Assembly: GCF_004116405.1 (NCBI RefSeq)
Contig: NZ_SDIC01000005.1
Coordinates: 1 to 64,000, forward strand
Direction of reading: 5' to 3'
From: Halegenticoccus tardaugens
GTDB lineage: Archaea; Halobacteriota; Halobacteria; Halobacteriales; Haloferacaceae
Length of the DNA: 64,000 nt
Part shown: in pieces, positions 7,881-17,596 of the stretch
How positions within the stretch are numbered: position 1 is the stretch's first letter
How the letters are laid out: each line of letters starts with the position of its first letter
The notes under the pieces: generated by a model
What the model was told of the DNA's origin: nothing
The model's input: the letters and a program-made list of their open reading frames with translations, nothing else
Database searches by the model: none
Position numbers and translations under genes: made by a program

Positions 7881-8149
7881 AGCACTTACGCATACACGCT
7901 CGATACTAAATATTTTTTATAGAAATATATCGCAAATAAGGCGCGCATCAGTCCCATCCTCCGAGGTTGTGAAACGCTCTGGACCGGTCGGATTTGTAGT
8001 TGAATATTTTGACGTTACAAACATAGATATGTAACGGCCAGATGTTACGATGGCAGCGACTATCGGTATTAATGAGCACGGTGTGAAGACAGCGGACCTG
8101 TGACCACGAGTCGTGGCTCGGTTCAAGGTAGCTAGAGCGGTAGTTTTCG
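7881..8149. other. Non-coding, holds the right copy of the 17-nt inverted repeat
   Basis: No gene was found. The reverse complement of ACAACCTCGGAGGATGG lies at 7954-7970. The rest is AT-rich, with several TATA-like stretches around 7907-7932. Confidence 0.4.
7954..7970 (-). repeat. Right copy of the 17-nt inverted repeat
   Basis: CCATCCTCCGAGGTTGT is the exact reverse complement of 4446-4462. The two copies lie about 3.5 kb apart around the redox/methyltransferase cassette. Confidence 0.55.
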
Positions 8150-8917
8150 CTACCTAAACTTGAGTTTGAGTTCGATTTCGTTCGTAGAGCCGAGGACGAG
8201 ATTCGGAAGCTCTTGTTCGAACGTTTCGCCTGTGAATCGGTGGGCCGGCCCCGAGATACTGAGTGCTCCAACCACCTCGTCGTTCGGTCCGCAGACGACG
8301 CTTCCGACCGCGCGAAGACCGGGCGTTGTCTCTTCGTAATTGTACGCGTATCCGCGTTCCCGAATCGACTCCAGTTCCGCGAATAACTCCTCGCGATCGG
8401 TTATCGTATTCGGCGTGGTCGCGGGAAGTCCGAGTTCGTCGACGATAGCCTCCACCCGTTCTTGGGGGAAATTGGCGAGAATGACTTTTCCGGCTGCACT
8501 TGTATGAAGATAGCCACGCTTGCCGATGCTTGCATCCGTTTGAACGGCATTCTCTCCGGTTTGAGTGTAGAGGTAAATGCGGAACCCCTGCTCTTCGACG
8601 ATGAATTGGACTCGCTCTCCCGTCTCGTTGGCGACCTGATCGACTTTCCGTCTAGCGAGATCGAACGTCGGGTGAGCCGTCTGAACGTGTCCGCCAAGCG
8701 TCAGAAACCGCATTCCGAGTTGGTACTTCTCGCCGTTTTTCGTAACGTACCCGTGCTCTCTGAGTGTGAGAAGATGGCGGTGTACCGTGCTTGGTGCGAC
8801 GTCAACCGTCTCTGCGAGCTCTTTTATTTGCGCACACCCGAGGTGCTGGAGGGCGTGTACGATTTCGAAATTCGTTTCGACCGTCGAGACCGTCGATTTT
8901 CGTCGAGGATCTTCCAT
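8150..8917 (-). CDS. IclR-family transcriptional regulator
   Basis: A 255-residue regulator with an N-terminal winged helix (IKELAETVDVAPSTVHRHLL, about residues 31-50) and a C-terminal IclR effector domain. The domain contains LHTSAAGKVILANFP, the ITDREELFAELESIRERGYA helix and VVGALSISGPAHRF near the end. The ATG at 8917 is preferred over a longer frame to 9010 because a TATA box (8939-8947) sits 26 nt upstream of it, and the extra residues would lie in and before that box. The gene follows, in the same direction, the NicX/PrpF/TcuA genes and likely controls the organic-acid cluster. Confidence 0.85.
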   Translation of the reverse strand: MEDPRRKSTVSTVETNFEIVHALQHLGCAQIKELAETVDVAPSTVHRHLLTLREHGYVTKNGEKYQLGMRFLTLGGHVQTAHPTFDLARRKVDQVANETGERVQFIVEEQGFRIYLYTQTGENAVQTDASIGKRGYLHTSAAGKVILANFPQERVEAIVDELGLPATTPNTITDREELFAELESIRERGYAYNYEETTPGLRAVGSVVCGPNDEVVGALSISGPAHRFTGETFEQELPNLVLGSTNEIELKLKFR

Positions 8918-8938
8918 AATCGGTAACTGGATTCCTCC

Positions 8939-8947
8939 GATATAAAT
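8939..8947 (-). promoter_or_regulatory. TATA box of the IclR gene
   Basis: TTTATATCG on the minus strand lies about 26 nt before the ATG at 8917. It fixes the start and rules out the longer frame. Confidence 0.6.
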
Positions 8948-9010
8948 TTCCGCATTGTAGGATCGAGCCGTAGAGAGCTCCTCGACCCGTCCTACAAGCT
9001 CTCCATACAT

Positions 9011-9331
9011 GATTTGCGATAAAAAAATCGCGATGGATGGAACGGCGGATTGTTCACCTACCGAATAGGGTTACCATAGGATAATTATATTTCCCCCTCC
9101 GTAATGGATGTAATAATTAGACATATGATTTTTTCAATTCGGAATCAGTGGCTCTTTACCAACTTTTATCACGTGTTATGGCTGCACACCGAAATCTCAC
9201 CATGCAGAATTTGGTAGTCGCTGCTGTTCGCACTGACGGGGATATCTCTGCGAGAGCCGAGCGTGTGACCGCCACGAACCGTAGGATACCACACTCGCTA
9301 CGGTGTCGAAGCAAAACGTAATCGAAGTCGT
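9011..9331. other. Non-coding spacer between two minus-strand genes
   Basis: AT-rich at 9060-9190, with no convincing reading frame on either strand. It probably holds the terminator of the gene that ends at 9332. Confidence 0.4.
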
Positions 9332-10318
9332 TCAGTCGAGTAGTTCGCGTCGTAAGACACCGTCCTCCACGACGGTGGTGTCATCGAGTTCGACCGTGGG
9401 TCGCCGAATGACGCCGTCGAGATGAATGTCGCTCTTCGTCGTTCCGCCGAGTGACTCATTGTCACCGACAGCAAAGTGAACGGTTCCCTCGCGTTTTTTG
9501 TCCTCGGCGAGGTTGCCGATGAGTTTCGCCTTGGGATTCGTCCCGATAGCGAACTCAGCAAGGTTACGGGCGTTCTCTCCGTGTGCCTCGAATATCTCAC
9601 TGAGTTCTTCAGACTGTGCGCTGCCTGCCGTCTCTGTCACGAAGCCATCTTCAAGCGTGAGTTCAATTGGATCTTCGAGCTGGCCCAAGTTGTCCATCGA
9701 GACGTCAACGACGATGGATCCGTTCGCGGTCCCCTCCTTCGGATGGGTGGGCGCTTCGCCCGGGGGCAGTGTCGCGAAGCCGTACTCCTGGTGGAAGTAA
9801 CCGTCGAGCGAGAACGATTTGCACCCCCTGATACTGAATTCCACGTCAGTCCCGTTGTTGCCGGTGACGCGTGCGTGTTCGGCGTCAGTGATGAGAGCGG
9901 CGAGTGACTCGGTCCGCCGCCGGAGTGTCTCGAAGTCCACCGTCATCGCACCTTCGATCATCATCTCTTCGGTCACCCCCCGGAGGACGCCGGTACGAGT
10001 CCCCTCGCGCGCCGCGCGAAGCCGTGCTCGCGTGTGCGTTATTGCGTGTGTCGTGCAGGTGAACGCGACGTCCGCGGTGGCCATTCCCTCGGCAATCACG
10101 TCGGGCGGTTCGTTCCCGTGACTCTCCAACAGTGGCATCACGGACGTGACCACGTTCGCTCCGAGACCGCTCGCCGCGGTAGCGATACTGCGACCGACGC
10201 CGAATGTCTTCGGGTCGGTAATGACGAGCACTTCCTCGTCAGCTTCGACGCTCATACACTGCTCGACGATTGCGTGGGACGCACTCGCCATCTCGATGTC
10301 TACCAAGTCCTGCGTCAT
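9332..10318 (-). CDS. NicX / M29 aminopeptidase-like metalloenzyme, copy 1
   Basis: A 328-residue protein of the superfamily that holds M29 aminopeptidases and 2,5-dihydroxypyridine 5,6-dioxygenase (NicX). The C-terminal metal site reads VHFAVGDNESLGG then KSDIHLDG, matching the conserved H...HxD ligands of this fold. An N-terminal domain (residues 1-110) carries EEVLVITDPKTFGVG and THAITHTRARLRAARE. The start at 10318 is supported by a TATA box at 10347-10356. A paralogue lies at 13253-14230, so the two copies flank TcuA and PrpF. Whether it is a peptidase, amidohydrolase or ring-cleaving dioxygenase cannot be read from sequence. Confidence 0.7.
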   Translation of the reverse strand: MTQDLVDIEMASASHAIVEQCMSVEADEEVLVITDPKTFGVGRSIATAASGLGANVVTSVMPLLESHGNEPPDVIAEGMATADVAFTCTTHAITHTRARLRAAREGTRTGVLRGVTEEMMIEGAMTVDFETLRRRTESLAALITDAEHARVTGNNGTDVEFSIRGCKSFSLDGYFHQEYGFATLPPGEAPTHPKEGTANGSIVVDVSMDNLGQLEDPIELTLEDGFVTETAGSAQSEELSEIFEAHGENARNLAEFAIGTNPKAKLIGNLAEDKKREGTVHFAVGDNESLGGTTKSDIHLDGVIRRPTVELDDTTVVEDGVLRRELLD

Positions 10319-10346
10319 TGGCCTACCTCGACCATCGGCCGTGTCG

Positions 10347-10356
10347 GTATATAATT
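10347..10356 (-). promoter_or_regulatory. TATA box upstream of the first NicX-like gene
   Basis: AATTATATAC on the minus strand is 29-38 nt before the ATG at 10318, giving this gene its own promoter inside the TcuA-PrpF direction. Confidence 0.5.
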
Positions 10357-10512
10357 TTCGTGTGCTTTTGCCACGGCAGGTTCCGCGCGGGCTGGTAGTC
10401 ATCCACTGCTCCCGTGGCCCCAAAGCGGACTGATCTACACGCTCGATCGAGTTATCGAAACGTCCGCAAAGCGCGACAGCGTGAGGCGCAGAACCATGGA
10501 ACTACGTCGCGG

Positions 10513-11646
10513 CTATCGGGTATAGTATCCGGTCCCGTCCATTAATCGACGCTGCGTGCGGTAGACGGTTACTCCGTCGATATGCTCACCGTCGGTCACG
10601 ACCGCCGCCGACATCGTTCCCTTCGGGTGTCCGAGCGTCACTGTGTTGTCGTTGAGTTCGGCCACTTCGTTCGGAATCGTCCCCGAGAGTTGTGCGGCTG
10701 CAGACGTACACGAAACACCGGTGACCGCGTACACCGGGTGAAGCTTCTGCATGCTCATGTACCGCGCGACGAGGTTAACCTCCGCTGCACGCACGTTGCC
10801 GCCTTCGGGCGTCGTGTAGTCTGTCGGCGGCGCAACAAAGACGAGTTTTGGGTACCCTGGTGACTCGACAGATGCCCGCTCAGGATCGTCGACGAGTCCG
10901 AGTTCGGCACAGACTTGCCCGCGAATACGTTCGAGCCGTTCGAGAAGGCCGGGGTCGCTGTCTATCTCCTCACGCCCCTCAGTCGCAGTGAGCCCGATGT
11001 CCGCCGCGCGGACGAATGCGATGGGAGTCGTGACGTCAAGGACTGTCATCTCGACGGTTTCGTTGTCGATGTTCAACTCGACGGTCGGACCGCCAAGGGG
11101 GAACAGTTCGTTCGTGACCGCGCCCGCAGGATCAAAGAACGTCGTGTCCACGCGCGCTCCAGTTCCCGGAACCCCATGGACCTTGAACTCCCCACGCGTC
11201 GCCGAGCGGTTGCCCGCTAATGGAACGCGCTGTTCGATGACCGAGTCCGTGTTAGTGTTGTAGAGCAGAAGATCGACCGAGTCTGCACCCGTTGGCACTT
11301 TGATCATCTCTTCGTCGACGGCAAACGCGCCGATTGCACACGTGAGGTTGCCGCAGTTGCCGCCGTAGTCAATGACGGGGTCGTCGACCGCGACCTGCCC
11401 AAACGTGTACGAGATGTCGACGTCCAGGTCGTCGGGTACCGACTCAGCGTCGGATCCGACAATCATGAGCTTCGACGTCGTCGACGTCGCACCGCCGAGT
11501 CCGTCTATCTGGCGGTCATCGGGGCTTCCGAACAACGAGAGGATGGCTTCGTCTCTGTTCTCATCGGGAAGTTCCGACCGGGGGATGAATACGCCCTTGC
11601 TCGTACCGCCGCGGACGATGGCGCACCGGAGTGACTGTTGGTCCAT
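10513..11646 (-). CDS. PrpF-family isomerase/tautomerase
   Basis: A 377-residue member of the PrpF family (2-methylaconitate or aconitate cis-trans isomerase, 4-oxalomesaconate tautomerase), which has a diaminopimelate-epimerase fold. The N-terminus [14 protein letters not shown], then [33 protein letters not shown] with its conserved Cys, and the closing [10 protein letters not shown] are all typical. Its ATG overlaps the stop of the TcuA-like gene (TGATG), so the two are translationally coupled. With TcuA and a TctABC importer, an aconitate-type substrate is plausible; 4-oxalomesaconate is an alternative. Confidence 0.85.
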   Translation of the reverse strand: MDQQSLRCAIVRGGTSKGVFIPRSELPDENRDEAILSLFGSPDDRQIDGLGGATSTTSKLMIVGSDAESVPDDLDVDISYTFGQVAVDDPVIDYGGNCGNLTCAIGAFAVDEEMIKVPTGADSVDLLLYNTNTDSVIEQRVPLAGNRSATRGEFKVHGVPGTGARVDTTFFDPAGAVTNELFPLGGPTVELNIDNETVEMTVLDVTTPIAFVRAADIGLTATEGREEIDSDPGLLERLERIRGQVCAELGLVDDPERASVESPGYPKLVFVAPPTDYTTPEGGNVRAAEVNLVARYMSMQKLHPVYAVTGVSCTSAAAQLSGTIPNEVAELNDNTVTLGHPKGTMSAAVVTDGEHIDGVTVYRTQRRLMDGTGYYTR

Positions 11647-13091
11647 CACTTTTCACCCAACGGTTCAGCGGTGCTCTCGGGTGTGTTTCCTTCGAGCAAC
11701 TCGACGGCGTTCTCGGCCGCGATTTTGCCGTATACCGCAGCATTCGTGAGACCGGTACCACCGGGGTAGTTGTTGAAGAACAGTCCGCCGGTGGTGTTGC
11801 CGGCGACGTAGAGGCCCGAGATGGGACGTTCGACAGTGTCGAGGGCCCGCGCTTTTGTGTCCGTCGCGACGCCACCGAAGCCGAATGTAATACCGCCAGT
11901 GACGCTGTAGCCGTAGAACGGCGGTTCGTCGATGGGTAATGCCCAGTTCGATTTGTTAATGTTGAGCCCCTCGGTCCGGTTGCCGTCGAGGCTGTCGGGG
12001 TCGTACTCGTCGGGATCACACGCCGCATTGAACTCCTCGACGGTCGCTGCGCCCTGATCGGGGTTCTCACAGCCGAGTTCTTCGAGGACAGCTTCGACTG
12101 AGTCGCCGACCACGGGATCGGACGGGCCGGTCGCGCGTATGTGCTGCTTCAACGGTTCGTCGATAACGATATACGCCGTGTGCCCTGGTTCCTCGAAGAT
12201 GATTCGGCCGAGTTTCGCGTACGTGTGAGCGCGAGCGTCCTCGCCTTCGTCGAAGAAGCGTTCGCCGTCGTTGTTGAGGAGAACACCGTACTGGTAGCCG
12301 TCGACGCGGTTCGCGCCGCCCTCTACGTCGGGAGAGGCGCTGTCGATGAGCGCCATGTGAGCGCCACCCCACTGACCGACGGCGTTCGCACCCGCGTCAA
12401 TGAGCATGTCGATGGCCCCGCCCGTGTTGTACCGACTTCCGCGGACCTTCATCGCGTCGTAGTCCGAACCGTAGTATCGAGTACGCTTCTCCTCACTGGA
12501 CTCGTATCCGCCCGCGCCGACGATGATCACGTCGGCTTGATACTCGACGAGGCCGTCGTCTGTTCGCGCGCGGATGCCGGAGGCGGTGCCTCGCTCGTCG
12601 ACGAGCAGTTCGGTTGCTTCCGTCCGATAGTAGAACGTCGCGCCATCCTCCTCGGCGGCTTCGACTAAGTCCGCAACGAGTTCCTCACCGTCAAAGAATG
12701 TCCTCGCGACGGTGTAACCGACATTGAGCGGTTCCATATCCCAGTTGACGCCGCGCTTCGTGAGCCACTCCACGGTCGGCCCGGCGTTGTCGACGAGCGT
12801 TCGCGCGAGTTCAGTGTCAGCGCGCCCGTCGGTTTGCTTCATGATGTCCTTGTAGAAGTCGTCTGGTGTGTAGTCACCGATGGCGAACTCATAGCCATAT
12901 TGTTCAATATCTGCCTCCGTCGACGGGACACGGAACGACTCGCTGAACCGGGTGTGTCCGCCGCGGTGCTCTTTTGGAGCTTTCTCGAGAACGCCGACAT
13001 CGTGCCCGAGTTCCGCTGCTCGGTTTGCAGCGGAGAGTCCTGCGATGCCACAACCTACCACGAGAACCTCGTGGTCGTCGATGATATTCAT
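11646..13091 (-). CDS. FAD-dependent dehydrogenase, TcuA/fumarate-reductase flavoprotein family
   Basis: A 481-residue flavoprotein. The FAD motif is [20 protein letters not shown] (about residues 8-27), followed by [15 protein letters not shown]. The capping domain follows, and the C-terminal FAD site is [19 protein letters not shown]. In family terms it resembles tricarballylate dehydrogenase (TcuA), which oxidises tricarballylate to cis-aconitate, and soluble fumarate-reductase/3-ketosteroid-dehydrogenase enzymes. I chose the ATG at 13091 because the frame upstream lacks similarity and overlaps the divergent promoter. It is coupled to PrpF. No electron-transfer partner such as TcuB is seen in the window. 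Confidence 0.8.
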   Translation of the reverse strand: MNIIDDHEVLVVGCGIAGLSAANRAAELGHDVGVLEKAPKEHRGGHTRFSESFRVPSTEADIEQYGYEFAIGDYTPDDFYKDIMKQTDGRADTELARTLVDNAGPTVEWLTKRGVNWDMEPLNVGYTVARTFFDGEELVADLVEAAEEDGATFYYRTEATELLVDERGTASGIRARTDDGLVEYQADVIIVGAGGYESSEEKRTRYYGSDYDAMKVRGSRYNTGGAIDMLIDAGANAVGQWGGAHMALIDSASPDVEGGANRVDGYQYGVLLNNDGERFFDEGEDARAHTYAKLGRIIFEEPGHTAYIVIDEPLKQHIRATGPSDPVVGDSVEAVLEELGCENPDQGAATVEEFNAACDPDEYDPDSLDGNRTEGLNINKSNWALPIDEPPFYGYSVTGGITFGFGGVATDTKARALDTVERPISGLYVAGNTTGGLFFNNYPGGTGLTNAAVYGKIAAENAVELLEGNTPESTAEPLGEK

Positions 13092-13218
13092 CGTACAGAT
13101 GTATCCGTGCAATGCTAGTTCATATCTGTTTCGCCGCGGTTCGGCCGTCTCTAGCGTTCCGTATCGTGAAATCGGGCTTCGATCGATCCGTCCCCGAAAA
13201 TCTGACCGGAGAAACAAC

Positions 13219-13228
13219 GTATATATGT
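13219..13228 (+). promoter_or_regulatory. TATA box of the second NicX-like gene
   Basis: GTATATATGT lies about 29 nt before the ATG at 13253, in the 161-nt divergent spacer shared with the TcuA-like gene. Confidence 0.6.
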
Positions 13229-13252
13229 TCATGATGAAACACACACGTATCG

Positions 13253-14230
13253 ATGAACTCCGTACAGGAGATGAAAGGAGCGAGTATCGTGGTAGAAACG
13301 TGTGCAGCGGTCGAGCCCGGCGAGGATGTCCTCGTCGTCTCGGACTGGCAGGTCTCGGGCGTCGCCGAACGCGTCGCCGCCGCGGCGAAAGAGCGCGACG
13401 CGAACGTGACGATGACGTTGATGGACCCTCGCGAGTACGATGGGAATGAACCCGAGGAGGCGATTGCTGCCGCCATGATGGAAGCGGACGTCATCATCAC
13501 GCCTGTCCACCGATCGATCACCCACTCCAGTTCGGTCGCGAAGGCAAAAGAGAACGGTGCGCGCGTCATCAGCATGGTGAAGTTCACCGACGAACAACTC
13601 GTCAGGGGCGGCCTCTACGCCGATTACGAGGGGATGCGTCCTCACTGCGAGGCAATGGCCGAGAAGTTCTCGGAGGCGAGCGAGGCCCGCATCACATCGC
13701 CGCAGGGGACGGACGTCACCGTCGGCTTGGAGGGGCGGTCAGGCAACGCACATCCTGGAATAGCCGATGAACAGGGCGAGTTCACGGCGCTCGTCCACAT
13801 CGAATCGAACATCGCGCCCGTCGAAGGTACCACCGAAGGGACCGTCGTCTTCGACGGCGCGATTCCGAACCTCGACATTGGCGTCCTCGAAACGCCCGTC
13901 ACTATGGAAATCGAAGACGGTGCCGTTACGTCCGTGAACGGTGGCCGAGAGGCGGACCGTATCGCCAGCGTGTGGGCAGAACACGACGATCCCGCCGTCT
14001 ACAACATCGCTCAGCTCGCGGTTGGAATGAACCCCGAGTGTCCGGAGTTCAATGGCTGGTTCTCGAACGACCACGGGCGCTACGGGAACGTCCACTTCGG
14101 TATTGGGACGAGCAGTAATCTTGGCGGAACGACGCGCGCACCCGTGCATTTCGATGCGATGATGGCTGAGCCAACGCTAGAACTCGACGGTGAGGTTGTC
14201 CTCGAAGACGGCGAATTCACATTCTTCTGA
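13253..14230 (+). CDS. NicX / M29 aminopeptidase-like metalloenzyme, copy 2
   Basis: A 325-residue paralogue of the protein at 9332-10318, with the same architecture. The N-terminal part has EDVLVVSDWQVSGVAER and THSSSVAKAKENGARV. The C-terminal metal site is VHFGIGTSSNLGGTTRAPVH then FDAMM, again giving H...HxD. It is divergent from TcuA-PrpF and lies 95 nt before the TctC receptor gene, so it may be transcribed with the importer. Having two diverged copies around one operon suggests distinct substrates or steps. The catalytic chemistry is not decidable here. Confidence 0.7.
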   Translation: MNSVQEMKGASIVVETCAAVEPGEDVLVVSDWQVSGVAERVAAAAKERDANVTMTLMDPREYDGNEPEEAIAAAMMEADVIITPVHRSITHSSSVAKAKENGARVISMVKFTDEQLVRGGLYADYEGMRPHCEAMAEKFSEASEARITSPQGTDVTVGLEGRSGNAHPGIADEQGEFTALVHIESNIAPVEGTTEGTVVFDGAIPNLDIGVLETPVTMEIEDGAVTSVNGGREADRIASVWAEHDDPAVYNIAQLAVGMNPECPEFNGWFSNDHGRYGNVHFGIGTSSNLGGTTRAPVHFDAMMAEPTLELDGEVVLEDGEFTFF

Positions 14231-14325
14231 ACTGACGACCCGTTTCTATCAGATGTTTAGTAATTATTTATGTTCGAAATGGCATCAAAACAGTTATGAA
14301 TAGTCAACAATAGCTATAGTATGCA

Positions 14326-15381
14326 ATGGCAGAGAAAGCCACACAAGAACGCCTAGGTCGACGAACGTTTCTAAAATACTCTAGTGCAGCGTCAGTAGTC
14401 GGGATTACTGGCCTCGCTGGCTGTACAGAAGGTGGTGGTGGCGGCGGTGGCGGCGGTTCGGGTGGCAACGACTACCCTTCTGATGATCTCACCTACATTG
14501 TCCCATTCTCTGAGGGCGGTGGAACCGACACGTATGCTCGCCAGATCATCCCTGAGATGGGGAACGAACTCGGTGTGAACATCGCTATCGAGAACATTTC
14601 AGGAGCCGCCTCGCTGCGTGGCACCGGCCAGCTGTTCACTTCGAAACCCGACGGCTCGACATTCGGCGGCTTCAACCCGCCGTCTACGCCCGTTTCGGCG
14701 ATGGTCAATCCTACGGACTTCGATTTGCGAGACCTTGTTGGCGTCGGCGCGTACGCACGGACGCCGTTCGTTGTCGTCGCAAATCCCGAACACGAGATAG
14801 ATAGCATGGACGACACCATTAGCCGGTATCAGTCGGGGGAACTCACGACGTTCGCCGGGAAAGAACGGGGCGGGGTCGACCACGTCCTCGCGCTCTCAAT
14901 GAAGAATAACTCCGACTATGGCCTCGCATGGGAGAACTATGTCGGCTACGACGGCTCTGGTCCTGCTGTGCAGGCTGTCGTCTCAGGTGAGGTTCCCGTC
15001 TCCATCTCCACGGACACAGCCGCGGCGGCGGCAGCCGAAGACGACCGCATCGACGTCGTCACCTGTTTGTCGAGCGAGGGTACGAGCGTTTTCCCTGACC
15101 TTGAGCCGGTTACCGAACAGGGCTTCCCGAACATCGACTACCTCGGGCAGCTCCGACGCTGTATGTACGTTCCTCCAGAGACGCCCAACAACGTCGTGCA
15201 GACGCTTACTGGAGCACTCGAAACCGCACTAGAGACCGACCGCGTTCAGAACTGGTCCGAAAATTCCGGCAACGTCATTGAGTACGGTCCGCCGGAGGCG
15301 GCCGAAAAGGCGGTCGCGGAGGCATTTAAACAAGTGCCAAAGAACGTCAACCTCGACTCGGTTCGCCAAGACGCTAGCTAA
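14326..15381 (+). CDS. Tripartite tricarboxylate transporter receptor (TctC/BugT family)
   Basis: A 351-residue secreted lipoprotein. The N-terminus has a twin-arginine signal (RRTFLKYSSAASVVGITG) and a lipobox LAGC, followed by a Gly/Ser linker, as in haloarchaeal Tat lipoproteins. The mature part starts DLTYIVPFSEGGGTDTYAR, the conserved carboxylate-binding opening of TctC/Bug receptors, and later shows ENISGAASLRGT. It should capture a tri- or dicarboxylate and deliver it to TctAB, encoded next. A TATA-like stretch lies 25-35 nt upstream of the ATG. Confidence 0.85.
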   Translation: MAEKATQERLGRRTFLKYSSAASVVGITGLAGCTEGGGGGGGGGSGGNDYPSDDLTYIVPFSEGGGTDTYARQIIPEMGNELGVNIAIENISGAASLRGTGQLFTSKPDGSTFGGFNPPSTPVSAMVNPTDFDLRDLVGVGAYARTPFVVVANPEHEIDSMDDTISRYQSGELTTFAGKERGGVDHVLALSMKNNSDYGLAWENYVGYDGSGPAVQAVVSGEVPVSISTDTAAAAAAEDDRIDVVTCLSSEGTSVFPDLEPVTEQGFPNIDYLGQLRRCMYVPPETPNNVVQTLTGALETALETDRVQNWSENSGNVIEYGPPEAAEKAVAEAFKQVPKNVNLDSVRQDAS

Positions 15382-15473
15382 CGGACCTTTAGACAGTCAG
15401 CTCGAAGGATTTATGACTCCATACTTTGTGTGGCACACTAACGCACAATGAATACAACTCACCAATCAGATAG

Positions 15474-16073
15474 ATGACGTTCGAAGAGTTGTACCGCCAA
15501 CTTACCGAAGAGATGGTCGATCAAGAGACAGTCCTGACAGCCATTCTGGTGGTTTCGTCGGGGTTTATGCTCTGGGAATCGACTAACTTCGAAATTGAAA
15601 GCGCCACGCGCTTTCCTCGCCTCACTGCGAGTGTCGTTTTCGTGGGATCGGTGCTTCTGCTATGCAGAAACTACTTGCCTGGGTGGCTCCGCGACGCGCT
15701 CGTCTCCTCTGGTGGGATGTTTGAGGCCAGTGACGAGTTCACGGAGCATCAAGAAGAGCGCGAAGAGGAGCAGGTGACAGGAGAGACGACGGACGAAGCT
15801 TCCGTCTCCACGGCCGGCAGACCGATCCATGACTCGATGTTCACGTCGGTTTCGGTCATCGGATACGCTCTCGTGGGGTACACAATCGGCCTCCTCTGGG
15901 CGACACCGCTATTCGTAGCCGCATACGGTATCTGGTTCCGTCTCCCATGGCTGTACACGGGCATGCTCACAGTCATCGGATTTGGAATCGCCTACAGCTT
16001 CATGATCGTCCTCAACGTCCCGATGGACTCCGGCGCATTTGTACTCATGGAGGGCATACCATGGATCCAATAA
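15474..16073 (+). CDS. Tripartite tricarboxylate transporter small subunit (TctB)
   Basis: A 199-residue membrane protein in the TctB position between TctC and TctA. One helix near residues 20-37 and another near 48-66 are followed by a long, very acidic loop at about residues 82-115 (EEREEEQVTGETTDEASVS). Two or more helices follow in the C-terminal half. Its stop overlaps the TctA start by 13 nt. Bacterial TctB proteins are usually 140-160 residues; the excess is mainly this charged loop, a common halophilic adaptation. Confidence 0.75.
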   Translation: MTFEELYRQLTEEMVDQETVLTAILVVSSGFMLWESTNFEIESATRFPRLTASVVFVGSVLLLCRNYLPGWLRDALVSSGGMFEASDEFTEHQEEREEEQVTGETTDEASVSTAGRPIHDSMFTSVSVIGYALVGYTIGLLWATPLFVAAYGIWFRLPWLYTGMLTVIGFGIAYSFMIVLNVPMDSGAFVLMEGIPWIQ

Positions 16074-17551
16074 CCGCAGTCACAGAGGCCGGACAAACGC
16101 TCTTCACGTGGCCGACTCCGATGTGGATTATCATCGGACTCATCCTCGGGATGATCGCCGGGGCGCTTCCTGGCGTGGGCTCGTCGCTCGGGATGGCTAT
16201 CGTCTTGCCGTTAACGCTCCCGCTTGGCGCGGTCAATGCCATCGTGCTCCTCGTAAGCATGTACAGCGGTGCGATGTACGGCGGGAGCATTGCCGCCATC
16301 CTGGTGAACGTCCCGGGTACCGGCGCGGCGGCCGCGACGACGTTCGACGGCTACCCTATGTCGAAACAGGGACGGGCGGTCGACGCGTTGTCTATCTCCG
16401 CAACGTCGTCCGCGATGGGTGGATTCATGACAGTGCTGACACTGATTCTCATCTCACCCATCCTCATCGAGGTGGTGCTCATGTTCGGCACGCCGGAGTA
16501 CTTCCTTATGGCGATCCTCGGTCTCGCGATGATAGGCGTCGTCGCCGAGGGATCTGTCGTGAAAGCCATCGTTGCGGGTGCGTTCGGCATGCTCCTCACG
16601 TCCATCGGCATCGCGCCGAATTCGCCCGAGCTTCGATACACGTTCGGCTCGCTCAGCCTCTACGACGGTATCGACTTCATCGCCGCACTCATCGGGATGT
16701 TCGCCATCGCGGAGATGATCAAACTCTCCGCACAGCGAGGCGGCATCGCCGAGCAAGGAATCAAACTCACAGGCGATGTCGCCAGCGGCGTCAAGGAGAC
16801 ATTTAAACATCCGGTCGCGCTCGTCAAGTCGAGCTTCATCGGGATGTTCATCGGCGCAGTTCCCGGGTCGGGCGCGACGGTATCGAACTTCCTCTCGTAC
16901 GGCGAGGCGATGCGGAGTTCGAAAAATCCCGAACGATTCGGCAACGGGGAACCGGTCGGAGTCATCGCCGCGGAGGCGTCGAACAACGGGACCATCGGGG
17001 GGTCGCTCATCCCGACCATCTCCTTCGGAATTCCGGGCAGTGGTTCGACCGCGGTCCTCCTCGGTGGACTCCTCATGCACGGTCTACGCCCCGGTCCGCA
17101 GCTGTTCGAGACGGAGCTCGCGACGACGTACACGTTCATGCTGGCGCTTCTCGCCGGGAACGTGTTCATCATCCTCATCGGAGTGTTCCTCGTCACTCGA
17201 CTCGGTCGCCTCACGCAAATAGACACCCACTACATCGTCCCGACCATCGTCGTCCTGTCGATGATCGGCGGCTACACGCTCCGGACGAACTGGATCGACG
17301 TCGCCACGGTAGTCGTCCTCGGCATCCTCGGCTACATGATGGTGCGATACAACTACTCCGTCATCGCGTTCGTCCTTGGCGTCGTCCTCGGTCCCATCGC
17401 AGAGGAGAACCTCATCCGCTCGCTCCAGTTGTCTGGCGGATCGTACTCCGTTTTCGTCACGGAACCGCTGTCGCTGCTCATCGTCATCCTCATCGTCGTG
17501 ATAATCTTCGGGCCGGTGGCGAAACCGCAACTCAAACGGTTCCTCTCTTAA
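16061..17551 (+). CDS. Tripartite tricarboxylate transporter large permease (TctA)
   Basis: A 496-residue integral membrane protein with about 12 predicted helices, starting MDPITAVTEAGQTLF. Family hallmarks are IIGLILGMIAGALPGVGSSL near residue 25 and a second, symmetric GMFIGAVPGSGATVSNFLSY near residue 265, together forming the substrate site. Also present is GIPGSGSTAVLLGGLLMHG. The start overlaps the end of TctB. It forms the cation-driven channel for the substrate caught by TctC. Confidence 0.9.
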   Translation: MDPITAVTEAGQTLFTWPTPMWIIIGLILGMIAGALPGVGSSLGMAIVLPLTLPLGAVNAIVLLVSMYSGAMYGGSIAAILVNVPGTGAAAATTFDGYPMSKQGRAVDALSISATSSAMGGFMTVLTLILISPILIEVVLMFGTPEYFLMAILGLAMIGVVAEGSVVKAIVAGAFGMLLTSIGIAPNSPELRYTFGSLSLYDGIDFIAALIGMFAIAEMIKLSAQRGGIAEQGIKLTGDVASGVKETFKHPVALVKSSFIGMFIGAVPGSGATVSNFLSYGEAMRSSKNPERFGNGEPVGVIAAEASNNGTIGGSLIPTISFGIPGSGSTAVLLGGLLMHGLRPGPQLFETELATTYTFMLALLAGNVFIILIGVFLVTRLGRLTQIDTHYIVPTIVVLSMIGGYTLRTNWIDVATVVVLGILGYMMVRYNYSVIAFVLGVVLGPIAEENLIRSLQLSGGSYSVFVTEPLSLLIVILIVVIIFGPVAKPQLKRFLS

Positions 17552-17596
17552 CGTTCTTAACAACTTTTTTATCAATGATTAATGTAGGTGGGTACA

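Noticed and set aside
16454..17575. Long minus-strand frames rich in Arg, Asp and Glu
   Set aside because: They are mirror frames of TctA. The plus-strand gene has clear family motifs and membrane helices.
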